This document shows, one piece after another, positions 36,097-44,898 of a stretch of DNA of 64,000 nucleotides. The stretch is taken from the NCBI RefSeq assembly GCF_018918145.1, contig NZ_JAHLPX010000007.1, positions 248,001 to 312,000 of the forward strand, given 5' to 3'. Under the pieces are notes generated by a model. The model was not told the origin of the DNA. It saw nothing but the letters and a program-made list of their open reading frames with translations, and did no database searches. Numbering within the stretch: the stretch's first letter is position 1; each line of letters opens with the position of its first letter. The position numbers were made by a program, and so were the translations under genes. The DNA comes from Anaerotignum sp. MSJ-24. GTDB lineage: Bacteria; Bacillota; Clostridia; Lachnospirales; Anaerotignaceae.

Positions 36097-37208
36097 AGGT
36101 GGAAAGAGAAAGGTCTTTAAATTATGATCTCTTAAGAATATTAGCGATGTTGATGATAGTTTGTTTTCATTATTGCATACATGGAAATGGCGAACAAATT
36201 TTTTCAACATCATTTTCGATTCAACAAGTTATCTCATATACATTTGGATCTTGGGGCTTAGTAGGAGTGACTTGCTTTTTTATGATTTCTGCTTGGTTTA
36301 TGCAGAATCGAGAAACCATCTCAATATCAAAATGGCTGAATTTATATGTGAAGGTTGTTATTGTTTTCTTGATGTGCTTATTGATAGCTAGGAGCTTGGG
36401 AGAAAATATTTCAGCTAGAACATTGCTAGAAGCTATATTATCTCCTTTAAACAGCTCATATTGGTATGTAACGGCCTATATGGTGTTGATGTTATTTGTG
36501 CCTTGGTTGAACCTGATAATTAGATGCTGTAAGGATAAAAACTTATTGACAATTACATCTGTTTCTTGCTTCATATGTTTTATACTGACACCAATTTTTA
36601 ATTTTGTAGGAGGCAAGACAGGTACATCAACAGTTTTCATGGCAATTTCATTGTATTTAGTTACAGCATGTATAAAGAAAAAACTAATTCCAAATAAAGT
36701 AAATACAACGAAATTGCTGTTTTCCTTTCTACTAGTGGTATCTATAGAAAGCGGATTGTCATTGTTTGCCAGCATGACTGGAATGGTAAAAATAAGTAGC
36801 CATATATATGATTTAGTGGATATATATAGCCCGATTCCAGTTATTTTGGGAATAATGACATTCATATGGTTTTCAGAACAAAGCATACAAATCGGAAAGA
36901 TTAAATATATCGGGGGGATACGAAAGATTGCAAAACATACTTTTTCGATATATTTGCTTCACGAAAATCCCAATTTCAGATATTTAATTTGGGATAAAGT
37001 TTTTAGAATTGACAGCATGTATTATAATCCAGCGTGGAAATATTTGCTGCACATGTTTTTGGTTGTTGTATTGATTTATGTTACAGGGATTATCGTGGAT
37101 ATTATTGTGTCTGCAATATGTGATCATTTTTGTAAATTAAAATCGATAACGAACATTTGTAGGATTGCAGATAATTATCTTAATTTGAAGGAGAAGAATA
37201 ATGTTTGA
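36093..37208 (+). CDS. Acyltransferase 3 family membrane protein
   Basis: 371 residues with about ten membrane helices. N-terminal RSLNYDLLRILAMLMIVCFHY carries the catalytic His of the family, and YLLHENPNFRYLIW is the family's late motif. It probably adds an O-acetyl or similar group to sugars in the membrane. It overlaps both neighbours. Confidence 0.9.
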   Translation: MKVERERSLNYDLLRILAMLMIVCFHYCIHGNGEQIFSTSFSIQQVISYTFGSWGLVGVTCFFMISAWFMQNRETISISKWLNLYVKVVIVFLMCLLIARSLGENISARTLLEAILSPLNSSYWYVTAYMVLMLFVPWLNLIIRCCKDKNLLTITSVSCFICFILTPIFNFVGGKTGTSTVFMAISLYLVTACIKKKLIPNKVNTTKLLFSFLLVVSIESGLSLFASMTGMVKISSHIYDLVDIYSPIPVILGIMTFIWFSEQSIQIGKIKYIGGIRKIAKHTFSIYLLHENPNFRYLIWDKVFRIDSMYYNPAWKYLLHMFLVVVLIYVTGIIVDIIVSAICDHFCKLKSITNICRIADNYLNLKEKNNV

Positions 37209-37599
37209 AGAATATTCATTTGTTTTTGACATAGATGGCACGTTATGTCCGATAAAAAGAAAGGATGAGAAATATGAGGACTTAGTTCCGTATAAAGAGA
37301 TGGTAGAAAAACTGAGATTTTATCATGACAATGGTGCGAGAATTGTTTTATTTACATCTCGAAATATGAATTCCTACAACGGAAATATTGGACTAATCAA
37401 TAAAAATACTGCGAAAGTATTGTTGTCATGGTTAGATAAGTGGGAAATTCCGTATGATGAGATATTATATGGTAAGCCATGGCCAGGGCATAAAGGATTT
37501 TATGTCGATGACAGAACAGTGCGTCCAGATGAATTTCTTAAGTATAATGTTGAAGAGTTAAACGAAATTTGTAACAATTCAAAATGCAAAGGAGAATAA
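37201..37599 (+). CDS. HAD-superfamily capsule biosynthesis protein, 132 aa
   Basis: HAD motif I FDIDGTLCPI near the N-terminus, motif II LFTSRN, and a late Asp pair in YVDDRTVRPDE. The small capless form is like phosphatases found in capsule loci next to nucleotidyltransferases. It overlaps the acyltransferase gene by 8 bases. The substrate is unknown, but the neighbours suggest a sugar or polyol phosphate. Confidence 0.8.
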   Translation: MFEEYSFVFDIDGTLCPIKRKDEKYEDLVPYKEMVEKLRFYHDNGARIVLFTSRNMNSYNGNIGLINKNTAKVLLSWLDKWEIPYDEILYGKPWPGHKGFYVDDRTVRPDEFLKYNVEELNEICNNSKCKGE

Positions 37600-37605
37600 T
37601 AGAAA

Positions 37606-38271
37606 ATGAAATTAAAGCAGATTATTCAAAGGATTATCTATCCTAACAGATATTCATCAGAGGCATTGATAAAGCATATCCGATCGGGTGGGGGCAAAGT
37701 AGGAGAGAACGTTGTTATTTTTGGAAGTAGTTCGGTATATATTGATGAAGCTTTTCAATATATATCAATAGGAGATAATGTAAGCATTACAAGAGATGTA
37801 ATAATACTTGCCCATGATTGGAGTTACAGCGTATTGGAGAGGATAGAAGAACCTGTTTCGTTGCGACCTCAAAGATTTACAACCATTGGTAACAATGTGT
37901 TTATTGGAATGCGGAGCATAATTCTCCAAGGAACAACGATAGGAGACAACGTTATAATTGGAGCAGGTTCAGTGGTATCTGGCAAGGTGGAGTCAAATTC
38001 AGTATATGCAGGTAATCCGGCAAGAAAGATATGTTCGCTCAATGAACATAAAGATAAATTGGCAAATAGATTTCCAGGGTACGCTGCTGCATATGCAAAA
38101 GGATTTCAGATAAAGAATAACCGTTTACCAACTAATGAGGAAATGGTGATTTATTCCACTCTTATTTCTGGATGCGAAGATGCCTATAATGGAGTTAATA
38201 AAGAAATATTGAAAAATTTTAAAAAATACAAATCTGTACAGGAATTGATTGAAATGAACATGGAGGAATAA
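37606..38271 (+). CDS. Hexapeptide-repeat acyltransferase (left-handed beta helix)
   Basis: 221 residues. Repeats such as GENVVIFGSSSVYIDEAFQYISIGDN and IGNNVFIGMRSIILQGTTIGDNVIIGAGSVVSG form the helix; the catalytic His is in ILAHDWSY. Probably an O-acetyltransferase of the polysaccharide. AGGAG lies before the start. Confidence 0.85.
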   Translation: MKLKQIIQRIIYPNRYSSEALIKHIRSGGGKVGENVVIFGSSSVYIDEAFQYISIGDNVSITRDVIILAHDWSYSVLERIEEPVSLRPQRFTTIGNNVFIGMRSIILQGTTIGDNVIIGAGSVVSGKVESNSVYAGNPARKICSLNEHKDKLANRFPGYAAAYAKGFQIKNNRLPTNEEMVIYSTLISGCEDAYNGVNKEILKNFKKYKSVQELIEMNMEE

Positions 38272-38276
38272 GTGCC

Positions 38277-38996
38277 ATGAATATTATAATTACAATGGCT
38301 GGTTTAGGAAGCCGCTTCCGCAAGGCGGGATACAACTGTCCGAAATATATGATTGAAGCTAAGGGAAAAACGCTATTTGATTGGTCGATGGACAGTTTGA
38401 TTGACTATAATAAAAATGTCAACAGATATGTGTTTGTTGTTAGAGCAGAGGACGATGCTTCAGAATTTATAAAAACGCATTGTGCGTCATATGGAATTCA
38501 TGATGTGAAAATTGTTGAGCTGGATCATATGACGGATGGACAGGCGACGACTTGTATGCTGGCAATTCCTTATTGTGACGTGAATTCGTCTATTATGGTA
38601 TATAATATCGATACTTATGTGGAACCCAATGAAATGAAATATGAGGATATTTCAGGAGATGGACACATTCCGTGCTTTCATGCGGATGGAGAGCATTGGA
38701 GTTTTGTGAAACTGAATTCGGAAGGAAAAGCTGTAGAAGTACGAGAAAAGAAGCGTATCTCTGATAATTGTACATTGGGTGCTTATTATTTCTCATCCGC
38801 TAAATTGTATAAGGAACTCTATGAAGAGTATTATGCAGATGAGAGTCATTTAGAGAAAAACGAGAAGTATATTGCTCCTCTTTACAATTTTATGATTGAA
38901 AAAGGCATGTCTGTAACAATTAGCATCGTTGATGCCAAGAAGGTTCATGTCTTGGGAACTCCGGAAGAGTTAAAGGCATTTTTACATGAGAATTGA
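38277..38996 (+). CDS. Sugar nucleotidyltransferase-like protein, 239 aa
   Basis: N-terminal MNIIITMAGLGSRFRKAGY with the GxGxRF loop and CPKYMIEAKGKTLFDW (Lys site), then VYNIDTYVEP at the metal Asp. It belongs to the NTP-transferase family near glucose-1-phosphate uridylyltransferases and capsule cytidylyltransferases. Paired with the HAD and kinase-like genes; substrate unknown. Confidence 0.85.
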   Translation: MNIIITMAGLGSRFRKAGYNCPKYMIEAKGKTLFDWSMDSLIDYNKNVNRYVFVVRAEDDASEFIKTHCASYGIHDVKIVELDHMTDGQATTCMLAIPYCDVNSSIMVYNIDTYVEPNEMKYEDISGDGHIPCFHADGEHWSFVKLNSEGKAVEVREKKRISDNCTLGAYYFSSAKLYKELYEEYYADESHLEKNEKYIAPLYNFMIEKGMSVTISIVDAKKVHVLGTPEELKAFLHEN

Positions 38997-39061
38997 AATA
39001 ATAGTGAAAATATATAGAAGGGGATAAAGCGATTGACTTCTACTTTATTAATGGAACGTAC

Positions 39062-39274
39062 GTGGTAAGCGATAAAAATAGATGTGCTGGTGATGGAATT
39101 ACAAAAAAGATTGTAGTTGGATCTGGAAGCTGGATTGGTGCAGATAGCGTTATTATGCCAAGGGTTAGAATTGGAAAAGGCGTGATAGTTGGAGCAGGCT
39201 CATTGGTAGTATCAGATTTGGAAGATAATGCGATTTATATTGGAAGACCGGCGCATTTGCATAGGAAATTATAA
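39062..39274 (+). pseudogene. Truncated hexapeptide acyltransferase remnant
   Basis: The product (about 70 residues) is just the C-terminal repeats of a beta-helix acyltransferase (IVVGSGSWIGADSVIMPRVRIGKGVIVGAGSLV) and its IYIGRPAHLH end. The frame is open upstream to about 39011 without an ATG; only an ATT (39032) follows an AAGGGG. GTG 39062 has no ribosome binding site. The N-terminal half and the catalytic His are absent, so I call it a fragment. Confidence 0.6.
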
Positions 39275-39289
39275 AAGAGGCAGAAAAGA

Positions 39290-40756
39290 ATGAACATAGG
39301 CAAAACAAATGACATATTTTCGCAGATAAAAAATAAATATTCAGGAATGTCAGTGCCTGTTAAGGCAGCATTTTGGTTCACAGTTTGCAATTTCTTGCAG
39401 CGTGGGATAAGTATGATAACTACTCCGATTTTTACGAGAATGTTATCAACAGATGAATATGGACTGTATAGCACCTACTTGTCATGGGAAACCGTATTAG
39501 CAATGGTTGTTACATTGAGCCTGTATAAAGCAATGATGAATTTATATGTAAAATATGACAATCAGGAAAAAATACTATCTGCGTTATGTGGATTGGAATT
39601 GCTTTTGTCACTTATCTGGTTGGGGATAGGAATTGTATTTCGGAAACCTTTATCTAACTTGTTGCAATTACCAGAGCAATTGGTGTGCTGCCTGTTTGTA
39701 AGCTTTATTTTTCAGGCTGTTTTTCAATGCTGGTCACTATATAAAAGATATGTTTATGATTATAGAACACTTGTATTTACTACGCTTATATCTACTGCTG
39801 GTTCTGCTATTTTGGGTGTTGTTACGGTGGCATTTGTCAGTCCAACTGCCGAATCAAGAGTTATTTCCAGCACATTTGTTACAATGATAATTGGAATCGT
39901 TCTATATGCATCGATATTTAAGAATGGAAAAAGTTTTTGTGATAAAAAGGTCTGGCTGTTTTCATTAGGTTTCTGTATTCCGCTGATGCCACATTATTTA
40001 TCCGAGTTTGTTTTGCAGAGTTCAGATAAAATTATGATCAACTATCTTTGTGGCACAAGCGATGTTGCGCTTTATAGTATAGCATATTCTGCTGGAAGTT
40101 TGATTAATTTGATTACAGGTGCAATCAATTCAACATTTGCCCCATATCAGTATCAGAAAATCAAAGCTGGAGAATATGAATTGCTAGCGAAACGGGCGAA
40201 TCAGGTCTTACTTTTTGTTGGAGTAATGTTGGCTGGAATCATGTTGTTCAGCAGAGAAATTGTGTTGGTTTTCGGCGGTGTCAAATATATCGAGAGCGTT
40301 GATGTAATAATTCCAATCTGTATTGGAGTTTATTTCAACTATATGTTTCAGCTTTTTGCTAGAGTCCAGGAATATTATGAGAGAAAATTAACGATAGTAA
40401 TTCCATCAATCCTTTGTGCCATATTGAACCTGATATTGAATTATATATTTATAAAGCTTTGTGGATATCAGGCGGCTGCTTATACGACATTTATATGCTA
40501 TGCAATATTTTGTTTGATTCACTATTATTTTTACAAAAAGGTATGCAAAGAAGTTTTAAATGGTCAAAGACTGTACGATGGAAAAGGTATACTTTGGATA
40601 TCTATAGGCGTAACAATCATTGGCATAGCAGTTGCATTTATTAACCATTTCTTATGGTTAAAATACAGCATAATTATTGCAATATTGATTCTTTTGATTG
40701 TGAAAAGACATACGGTTATAAATATTGTTAAGAATATGATTGGAAAGGAAAAATAA
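39290..40756 (+). CDS. Polysaccharide flippase (Wzx-type)
   Basis: 488 residues with about 12-14 membrane helices. The start PVKAAFWFTVCNFLQRGISMITTPIFTRML is the usual Wzx opening. It moves lipid-linked repeat units across the membrane to the Wzy-type polymerase. AGAGGCAG lies before the ATG. Confidence 0.92.
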   Translation: MNIGKTNDIFSQIKNKYSGMSVPVKAAFWFTVCNFLQRGISMITTPIFTRMLSTDEYGLYSTYLSWETVLAMVVTLSLYKAMMNLYVKYDNQEKILSALCGLELLLSLIWLGIGIVFRKPLSNLLQLPEQLVCCLFVSFIFQAVFQCWSLYKRYVYDYRTLVFTTLISTAGSAILGVVTVAFVSPTAESRVISSTFVTMIIGIVLYASIFKNGKSFCDKKVWLFSLGFCIPLMPHYLSEFVLQSSDKIMINYLCGTSDVALYSIAYSAGSLINLITGAINSTFAPYQYQKIKAGEYELLAKRANQVLLFVGVMLAGIMLFSREIVLVFGGVKYIESVDVIIPICIGVYFNYMFQLFARVQEYYERKLTIVIPSILCAILNLILNYIFIKLCGYQAAAYTTFICYAIFCLIHYYFYKKVCKEVLNGQRLYDGKGILWISIGVTIIGIAVAFINHFLWLKYSIIIAILILLIVKRHTVINIVKNMIGKEK

Positions 40757-40758
40757 CG

Positions 40759-41787
40759 ATGAAGTTAATGGATTTTAGCGATGATTGCAGGGAACTTTCA
40801 TTCTTATCGCTTGGCAAAGAGATTGGATATAGGATGAATATGAAAATAAGAAAAGCAAATGTAAGTGATTTTCAACAACAACCAACACATCCAAATGATG
40901 AGGGGGGGGTATCGGACTCTGAACAGAGACTAATAGAAATAATATCACAGGAGCGTCCGTTGATGATTGCACGGTTTGGAAGTGTTGAATTAGCTGCTTT
41001 TGTGAATTATCTACAAGTCTCAGGAAAACTGAGGGATTCAGCAGATTACTCATTGGCAAAATACTTGAAAGATGAGTGCTTTCCCAATTGGTATTCAATA
41101 GCAACGAGAACAAGCTTATCGAGACAGGCTGGCTTTTTTCCATGTACAAATGAAATGCTGACAAACTGGGGAAATCTAGTTTTGAATGATATTAAGGAAC
41201 TCGATGTTTTGCTCACATGGTTGGGTGGAGAAAAAAATATAAAATCGTATCTGAATGGTTGCGAACGGATTTATAATTCCTATATCTACTTTCCGTTCCT
41301 ATTTGCTAATCCATGGACGGCAGTATTGAAAAACAAAAAGGTTTTGGTTATTTCTCCCTTCGCAGAAACGATTGAGAGTCAATACGAGAAAAGAAAAAAG
41401 TTGTTTAAGGATCAAACAGTTCTGCCACAATTTGATCTTAAAACGATTAAGGCATACAATGTATTGGGCGGGGTCAATCCATATCCTAATATTTCAAATT
41501 GGTTTGACGCACTTGAAGACATGAAACGACAAATTGATGAAAACGATTTTGATATAGCGCTTATAGGATGCGGGGCTTATGCGTTTAATCTGGCGGCGCA
41601 TGTCAAACGAAAAGGGAAAAAAGGGATAACACTTTGCGGCGGTTTGCAAACATTATTTGGAATCTATGGAGCAAGACACGAAGAGGATTTCAAAAAATTT
41701 GGCATATTAAATGAATACTGGGTAAGGCCAAGAAGCAATGAAAGACCAAGTGGCTTTCAAAATGTCGAAAATGGAGCATATTGGTAA
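40759..41787 (+). CDS. Probable GT-D-type glycosyltransferase, with a G8 tract near the start
   Basis: 342 residues. The segment RPLMIARFGSVELAAFVNYL resembles the MIARFGxxE motif of GT-D (DUF1792-type) transferases, and the second half (KKVLVISPFAETIESQYEKR, DIALIGCGAYAFNLAAHVKRKGKKGITLCGGLQ) matches the same fold. The family call is by eye and uncertain. The coding sequence contains eight consecutive G (40902-40909, residues 48-51). Gain or loss of one G would stop translation. Confidence 0.65.
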   Translation: MKLMDFSDDCRELSFLSLGKEIGYRMNMKIRKANVSDFQQQPTHPNDEGGVSDSEQRLIEIISQERPLMIARFGSVELAAFVNYLQVSGKLRDSADYSLAKYLKDECFPNWYSIATRTSLSRQAGFFPCTNEMLTNWGNLVLNDIKELDVLLTWLGGEKNIKSYLNGCERIYNSYIYFPFLFANPWTAVLKNKKVLVISPFAETIESQYEKRKKLFKDQTVLPQFDLKTIKAYNVLGGVNPYPNISNWFDALEDMKRQIDENDFDIALIGCGAYAFNLAAHVKRKGKKGITLCGGLQTLFGIYGARHEEDFKKFGILNEYWVRPRSNERPSGFQNVENGAYW

Positions 41788-41840
41788 GATATACATAACA
41801 GATTGAGAAAGGATATTCAGCGTGATGCTGAAAGAATATT

Positions 41841-43172
41841 ATGAAAACAGTTATTATGGCCGGAGGGCGAGGAACTCGAATATCTGAATTATTCCCTGAT
41901 ATTCCGAAACCTTTGATTCCGATTGAAGGCATTCCGGTTCTTGAACGAGAGCTTATCTCGTTGAGAAATCAGGGATTTAAGGATATCATTATGACAGTTT
42001 CCCATATGGGAGACAAAATCATGAACCATTTTGGAGATGGCTCTAAACTTGGGGTTGAGATTCAGTACTACAATGAAATCACACCGCTCGGAAACGCTGG
42101 TGCACTTTTTAAGCTGCGAGAGCAACTTGGGGATGAACCGTTCCTACTTTTGAATGCAGATGCCGTTTTTGATGTTGATTTCAATCGAATGGTCAGATTC
42201 CATCAGCAATATGGTGGATTGGTGACATTGTTTACCCATCCCAATAACCATCCGTATGATAGCGGGCTCATCATTGCGGAAAAAGATATGTCAGTTAAAT
42301 CTTGGCTGGCGAAGGAGGATGTTCGCCCGACATATTATAAAAACAGAGTCAATGCAGGCCTGCATGTGATTGATCCTAAAGGCCTTGATATGGTGGCAAT
42401 TGATACAGATAAAATCGGCACTGTGGACAAGACGACGGGGAAAACTGTAAAAGTTGATTTGGATCGTCAGCTTCTGAAACCGCTGGCGGGAACCGGTAAG
42501 ATGTTCTGCTATGATTCGCCAGAGTATGTAAAGGATATGGGAACACCAGATCGCTTCCATCAGGTGGAAGAAGATTTCAAAGCAGGAAGAGTATCGGCTA
42601 AGAACCTTTCTAATAAGCAAAAAGCTGTGTTCCTTGACCGAGATGGTACAATCAATAAATATGTTGGTTTCCTTAGAAATATTAATGACTTTGAGTTGAT
42701 TGATGGTGTGGCAGAGGCAATCAAGAAAATCAATGCGTCCGGTTATCTTGCAATTGTAGTCACAAATCAGCCTGTTATTGCTAGAGGAGAGGTGACGTTC
42801 CAAGAACTGGAAGAGATCCATAATAAGATGGAAACAGAACTCGGCTTGCAGGGAGCTTACCTTGATGCAATCTATTATTGCCCTCATCATCCACACAAGG
42901 GATATGAAGGTGAAGTTCCAGAGCTGAAGATTGAATGTGATTGTCGCAAACCGAAGCCGGGAATGTTGATGAATGCTGCTTGCGATTATAATATCGATTT
43001 GAGCCAGAGCTATATGATTGGTGATGGTGAGAACGATATTAAAGCTGGATTGGCGGCCGGATGCAAAGCAATTCTGGTTAACGGAGCCGGAACAGATGCT
43101 AAGAACGAAGATTTTGGACAGGTAGACACACTGTCCTCTGTACTGGAGTTCGTAGACAAGTATTTGCGTTGA
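41841..43172 (+). CDS. hddC-gmhB: Fused heptose-1-phosphate guanylyltransferase and heptose-1,7-bisphosphate phosphatase
   Basis: 443 residues. N-terminal domain (about 1-250): nucleotidyltransferase with MAGGRGTRISELFPDIPKPLIPI and the metal Asp in LLLNADAVF, as in HddC. C-terminal domain (about 265-443): HAD phosphatase with FLDRDGTIN, TNQPVIARGE, the zinc-loop Cys residues (YYCPHHPHKG ... IECDCRKPKPG) and MIGDGENDIKA, as in GmhB. The two catalyse the last two steps to GDP-heptose. In Gram-negatives the two are usually separate genes. Confidence 0.88.
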   Translation: MKTVIMAGGRGTRISELFPDIPKPLIPIEGIPVLERELISLRNQGFKDIIMTVSHMGDKIMNHFGDGSKLGVEIQYYNEITPLGNAGALFKLREQLGDEPFLLLNADAVFDVDFNRMVRFHQQYGGLVTLFTHPNNHPYDSGLIIAEKDMSVKSWLAKEDVRPTYYKNRVNAGLHVIDPKGLDMVAIDTDKIGTVDKTTGKTVKVDLDRQLLKPLAGTGKMFCYDSPEYVKDMGTPDRFHQVEEDFKAGRVSAKNLSNKQKAVFLDRDGTINKYVGFLRNINDFELIDGVAEAIKKINASGYLAIVVTNQPVIARGEVTFQELEEIHNKMETELGLQGAYLDAIYYCPHHPHKGYEGEVPELKIECDCRKPKPGMLMNAACDYNIDLSQSYMIGDGENDIKAGLAAGCKAILVNGAGTDAKNEDFGQVDTLSSVLEFVDKYLR

Positions 43173-43230
43173 GAAAAGTCTAGAAGAATTTTTGGGTTTA
43201 ATTAAATTGCGAGTACAGAGAGGAGAGAGT

Positions 43231-44133
43231 ATGAAAACAGCATTACTTATCATGGCAGCCGGAATCGGCAGCCGATTTGGAACAGGAATCAAGCAGTTGG
43301 AGCCGATGGATGATGCTGGACATATCATCATGGATTACTCGATCCATGATGCGATTGAGGCAGGCTTCAATCATGTAGTATTTATCATCCGTAAGGATAT
43401 CGAGAAGGAGTTTAAAGAGGTTATCGGTGATCGCATTGCCTCCATTTGCTCTTCTCATAATGTAACTGTGGACTATGCTTTCCAGGATATTAAAGATATC
43501 CCGGGAACTCTGCCGGAAGGTCGTACAAAACCTTGGGGAACCGGTCAGGCTGTGCTTGTAGCGAAGAAGGTCATCAAGACTCCGTTTATCGTCATCAATG
43601 CAGATGATTACTACGGCAAGGAAGGTTTCAAAGCCGTACATGAGTATCTGGTGAATGGTGGAAAGTCCTGTATGGCTGGCTTTGTGCTGAAGAATATTCT
43701 GTCCGATAATGGCGGTGTAACCCGTGGTATCTGCAAGATGGACGAACAGAACAACCTGACCGAGGTTGTGGAGACCAAGAACATTGTAAAAGTTGCCGAT
43801 GGAGCAGAAGCAGATGGTGTAGTGATCGACGTTGACTCTCTGGTTTCCATGAATATGTGGGGCTTGACTCCTGATTTCCTTACTACATTAGAGAAAGGCT
43901 TCAAAGAGTTTTTCGAGAAAGAAGTACCGAGCAATCCTCAGAAAGTCGAGTATCTGATCCCAATCTTCATCGGTGAGCTGCTGGAGCAGGGCAAGATGTC
44001 TGTGAAGGTTCTGAAGACCAACGACACCTGGTACGGCATGACCTACTATGAAGATGTTGCGGCCGTAAAGGATAGCTTTAAAAAGATGCTGGAGAACGGT
44101 GTGTACAAGGCTGACCTATTCAGTGATCTCTAA
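43231..44133 (+). CDS. Sugar nucleotidyltransferase-like protein, 300 aa
   Basis: N-terminal MAAGIGSRFGTGIKQLEPM (GxGxRF loop) and INADDYYGKEGF (metal Asp). It lacks other domains. Its GC content is visibly higher than that of the preceding capsule genes and its codon use is different, so it probably came from another source. ATG 43231 follows AGGAGAGAG; a TTG at 43192 extends the frame. Substrate unknown. Confidence 0.85.
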   Translation: MKTALLIMAAGIGSRFGTGIKQLEPMDDAGHIIMDYSIHDAIEAGFNHVVFIIRKDIEKEFKEVIGDRIASICSSHNVTVDYAFQDIKDIPGTLPEGRTKPWGTGQAVLVAKKVIKTPFIVINADDYYGKEGFKAVHEYLVNGGKSCMAGFVLKNILSDNGGVTRGICKMDEQNNLTEVVETKNIVKVADGAEADGVVIDVDSLVSMNMWGLTPDFLTTLEKGFKEFFEKEVPSNPQKVEYLIPIFIGELLEQGKMSVKVLKTNDTWYGMTYYEDVAAVKDSFKKMLENGVYKADLFSDL

Positions 44134-44136
44134 ACA

Positions 44137-44751
44137 ATGATGAAAGAAACGATTGATTTATTCGGGAAGATCCTCACAAACATCCTGACTGCGCTATATG
44201 AGCCGTTTGGCTTTTCGCTTCTTCTTTCCTTTTTGGCCATGTTTTTCTATCTGTATGCGTATGAGCCTACCGCAGCAGGCAAAGGATGGAAGAGCGCCAT
44301 AGTGACTTGGTATCAGAAATTTAAAGAGAGCGTGTTCTTTCGGAGGTTGTTTTTCTTAGCTTTTGTGACCTCACTTATTTTGTTCCGAACCCTGTTAAAT
44401 CGTCAGCTGTGGATGAATCCTTTATCCGATGTTATGGGCGGTTGGGGCATCTGGGAGACAGTGAATGGTGAACAGCAACTGACCACCGAGTGTATCGAGA
44501 ACGTAATCATGATGATGCCTTTTTCAGCAGTAGTGATGTGGACATTCGGAGAGAAGATAGGAAACAGCTGGAAAAAGATCCTGTGGCAAAGCGGTAAGAT
44601 AGCATTTATCTTTTCGATAAGCATAGAGATGTTGCAATTATTGCTTCGCTTGGGTACGTTTCAATTATCAGACATCTTCTATAACACAGTCGGCGGAGTG
44701 CTAGGCGGATTGATGTATTGTGCGTTGATGAAGGCAAGAAAGCGGCTGTAA
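44137..44751 (+). CDS. VanZ-family membrane protein
   Basis: 204 residues, about five membrane segments, with ENVIMMMPFSAVVMWTF and SIEMLQLLLRLGTFQLSDIFYNTVGGVLGGLM, the conserved VanZ signature. Family members occur at the edges of capsule and resistance loci; role unknown. It begins 3 bases after the nucleotidyltransferase stop. Confidence 0.85.
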   Translation: MMKETIDLFGKILTNILTALYEPFGFSLLLSFLAMFFYLYAYEPTAAGKGWKSAIVTWYQKFKESVFFRRLFFLAFVTSLILFRTLLNRQLWMNPLSDVMGGWGIWETVNGEQQLTTECIENVIMMMPFSAVVMWTFGEKIGNSWKKILWQSGKIAFIFSISIEMLQLLLRLGTFQLSDIFYNTVGGVLGGLMYCALMKARKRL

Positions 44752-44898
44752 AACTGGATGAAATTGTGATATACTGGGAGCGGTAGATCCCTACGCTGCT
44801 CGGATAATCACACACCTCTTCGTGGTGAGCGGTAGGCAACGGTCTAAGAATCAGAAATTCGGTAATCGGCTGAGATGTGAAGACACAATGGTGAAAAC
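44752..44898 (+). other. Structured leader of unknown type
   Basis: A TATACT box (44770-44775) is followed by GAGCGGTAG / CTACGCTGCTC and CACC / GGTG hairpins and an unusual GGTAGGCAACGGTC segment before the next gene. The layout suggests a folded RNA leader. It does not match a riboswitch I can name. Confidence 0.3.

Noticed and set aside
42291-43331. 346-codon minus-strand frame
   Set aside because: Antisense to the hddC-gmhB fusion, whose motifs are unambiguous.
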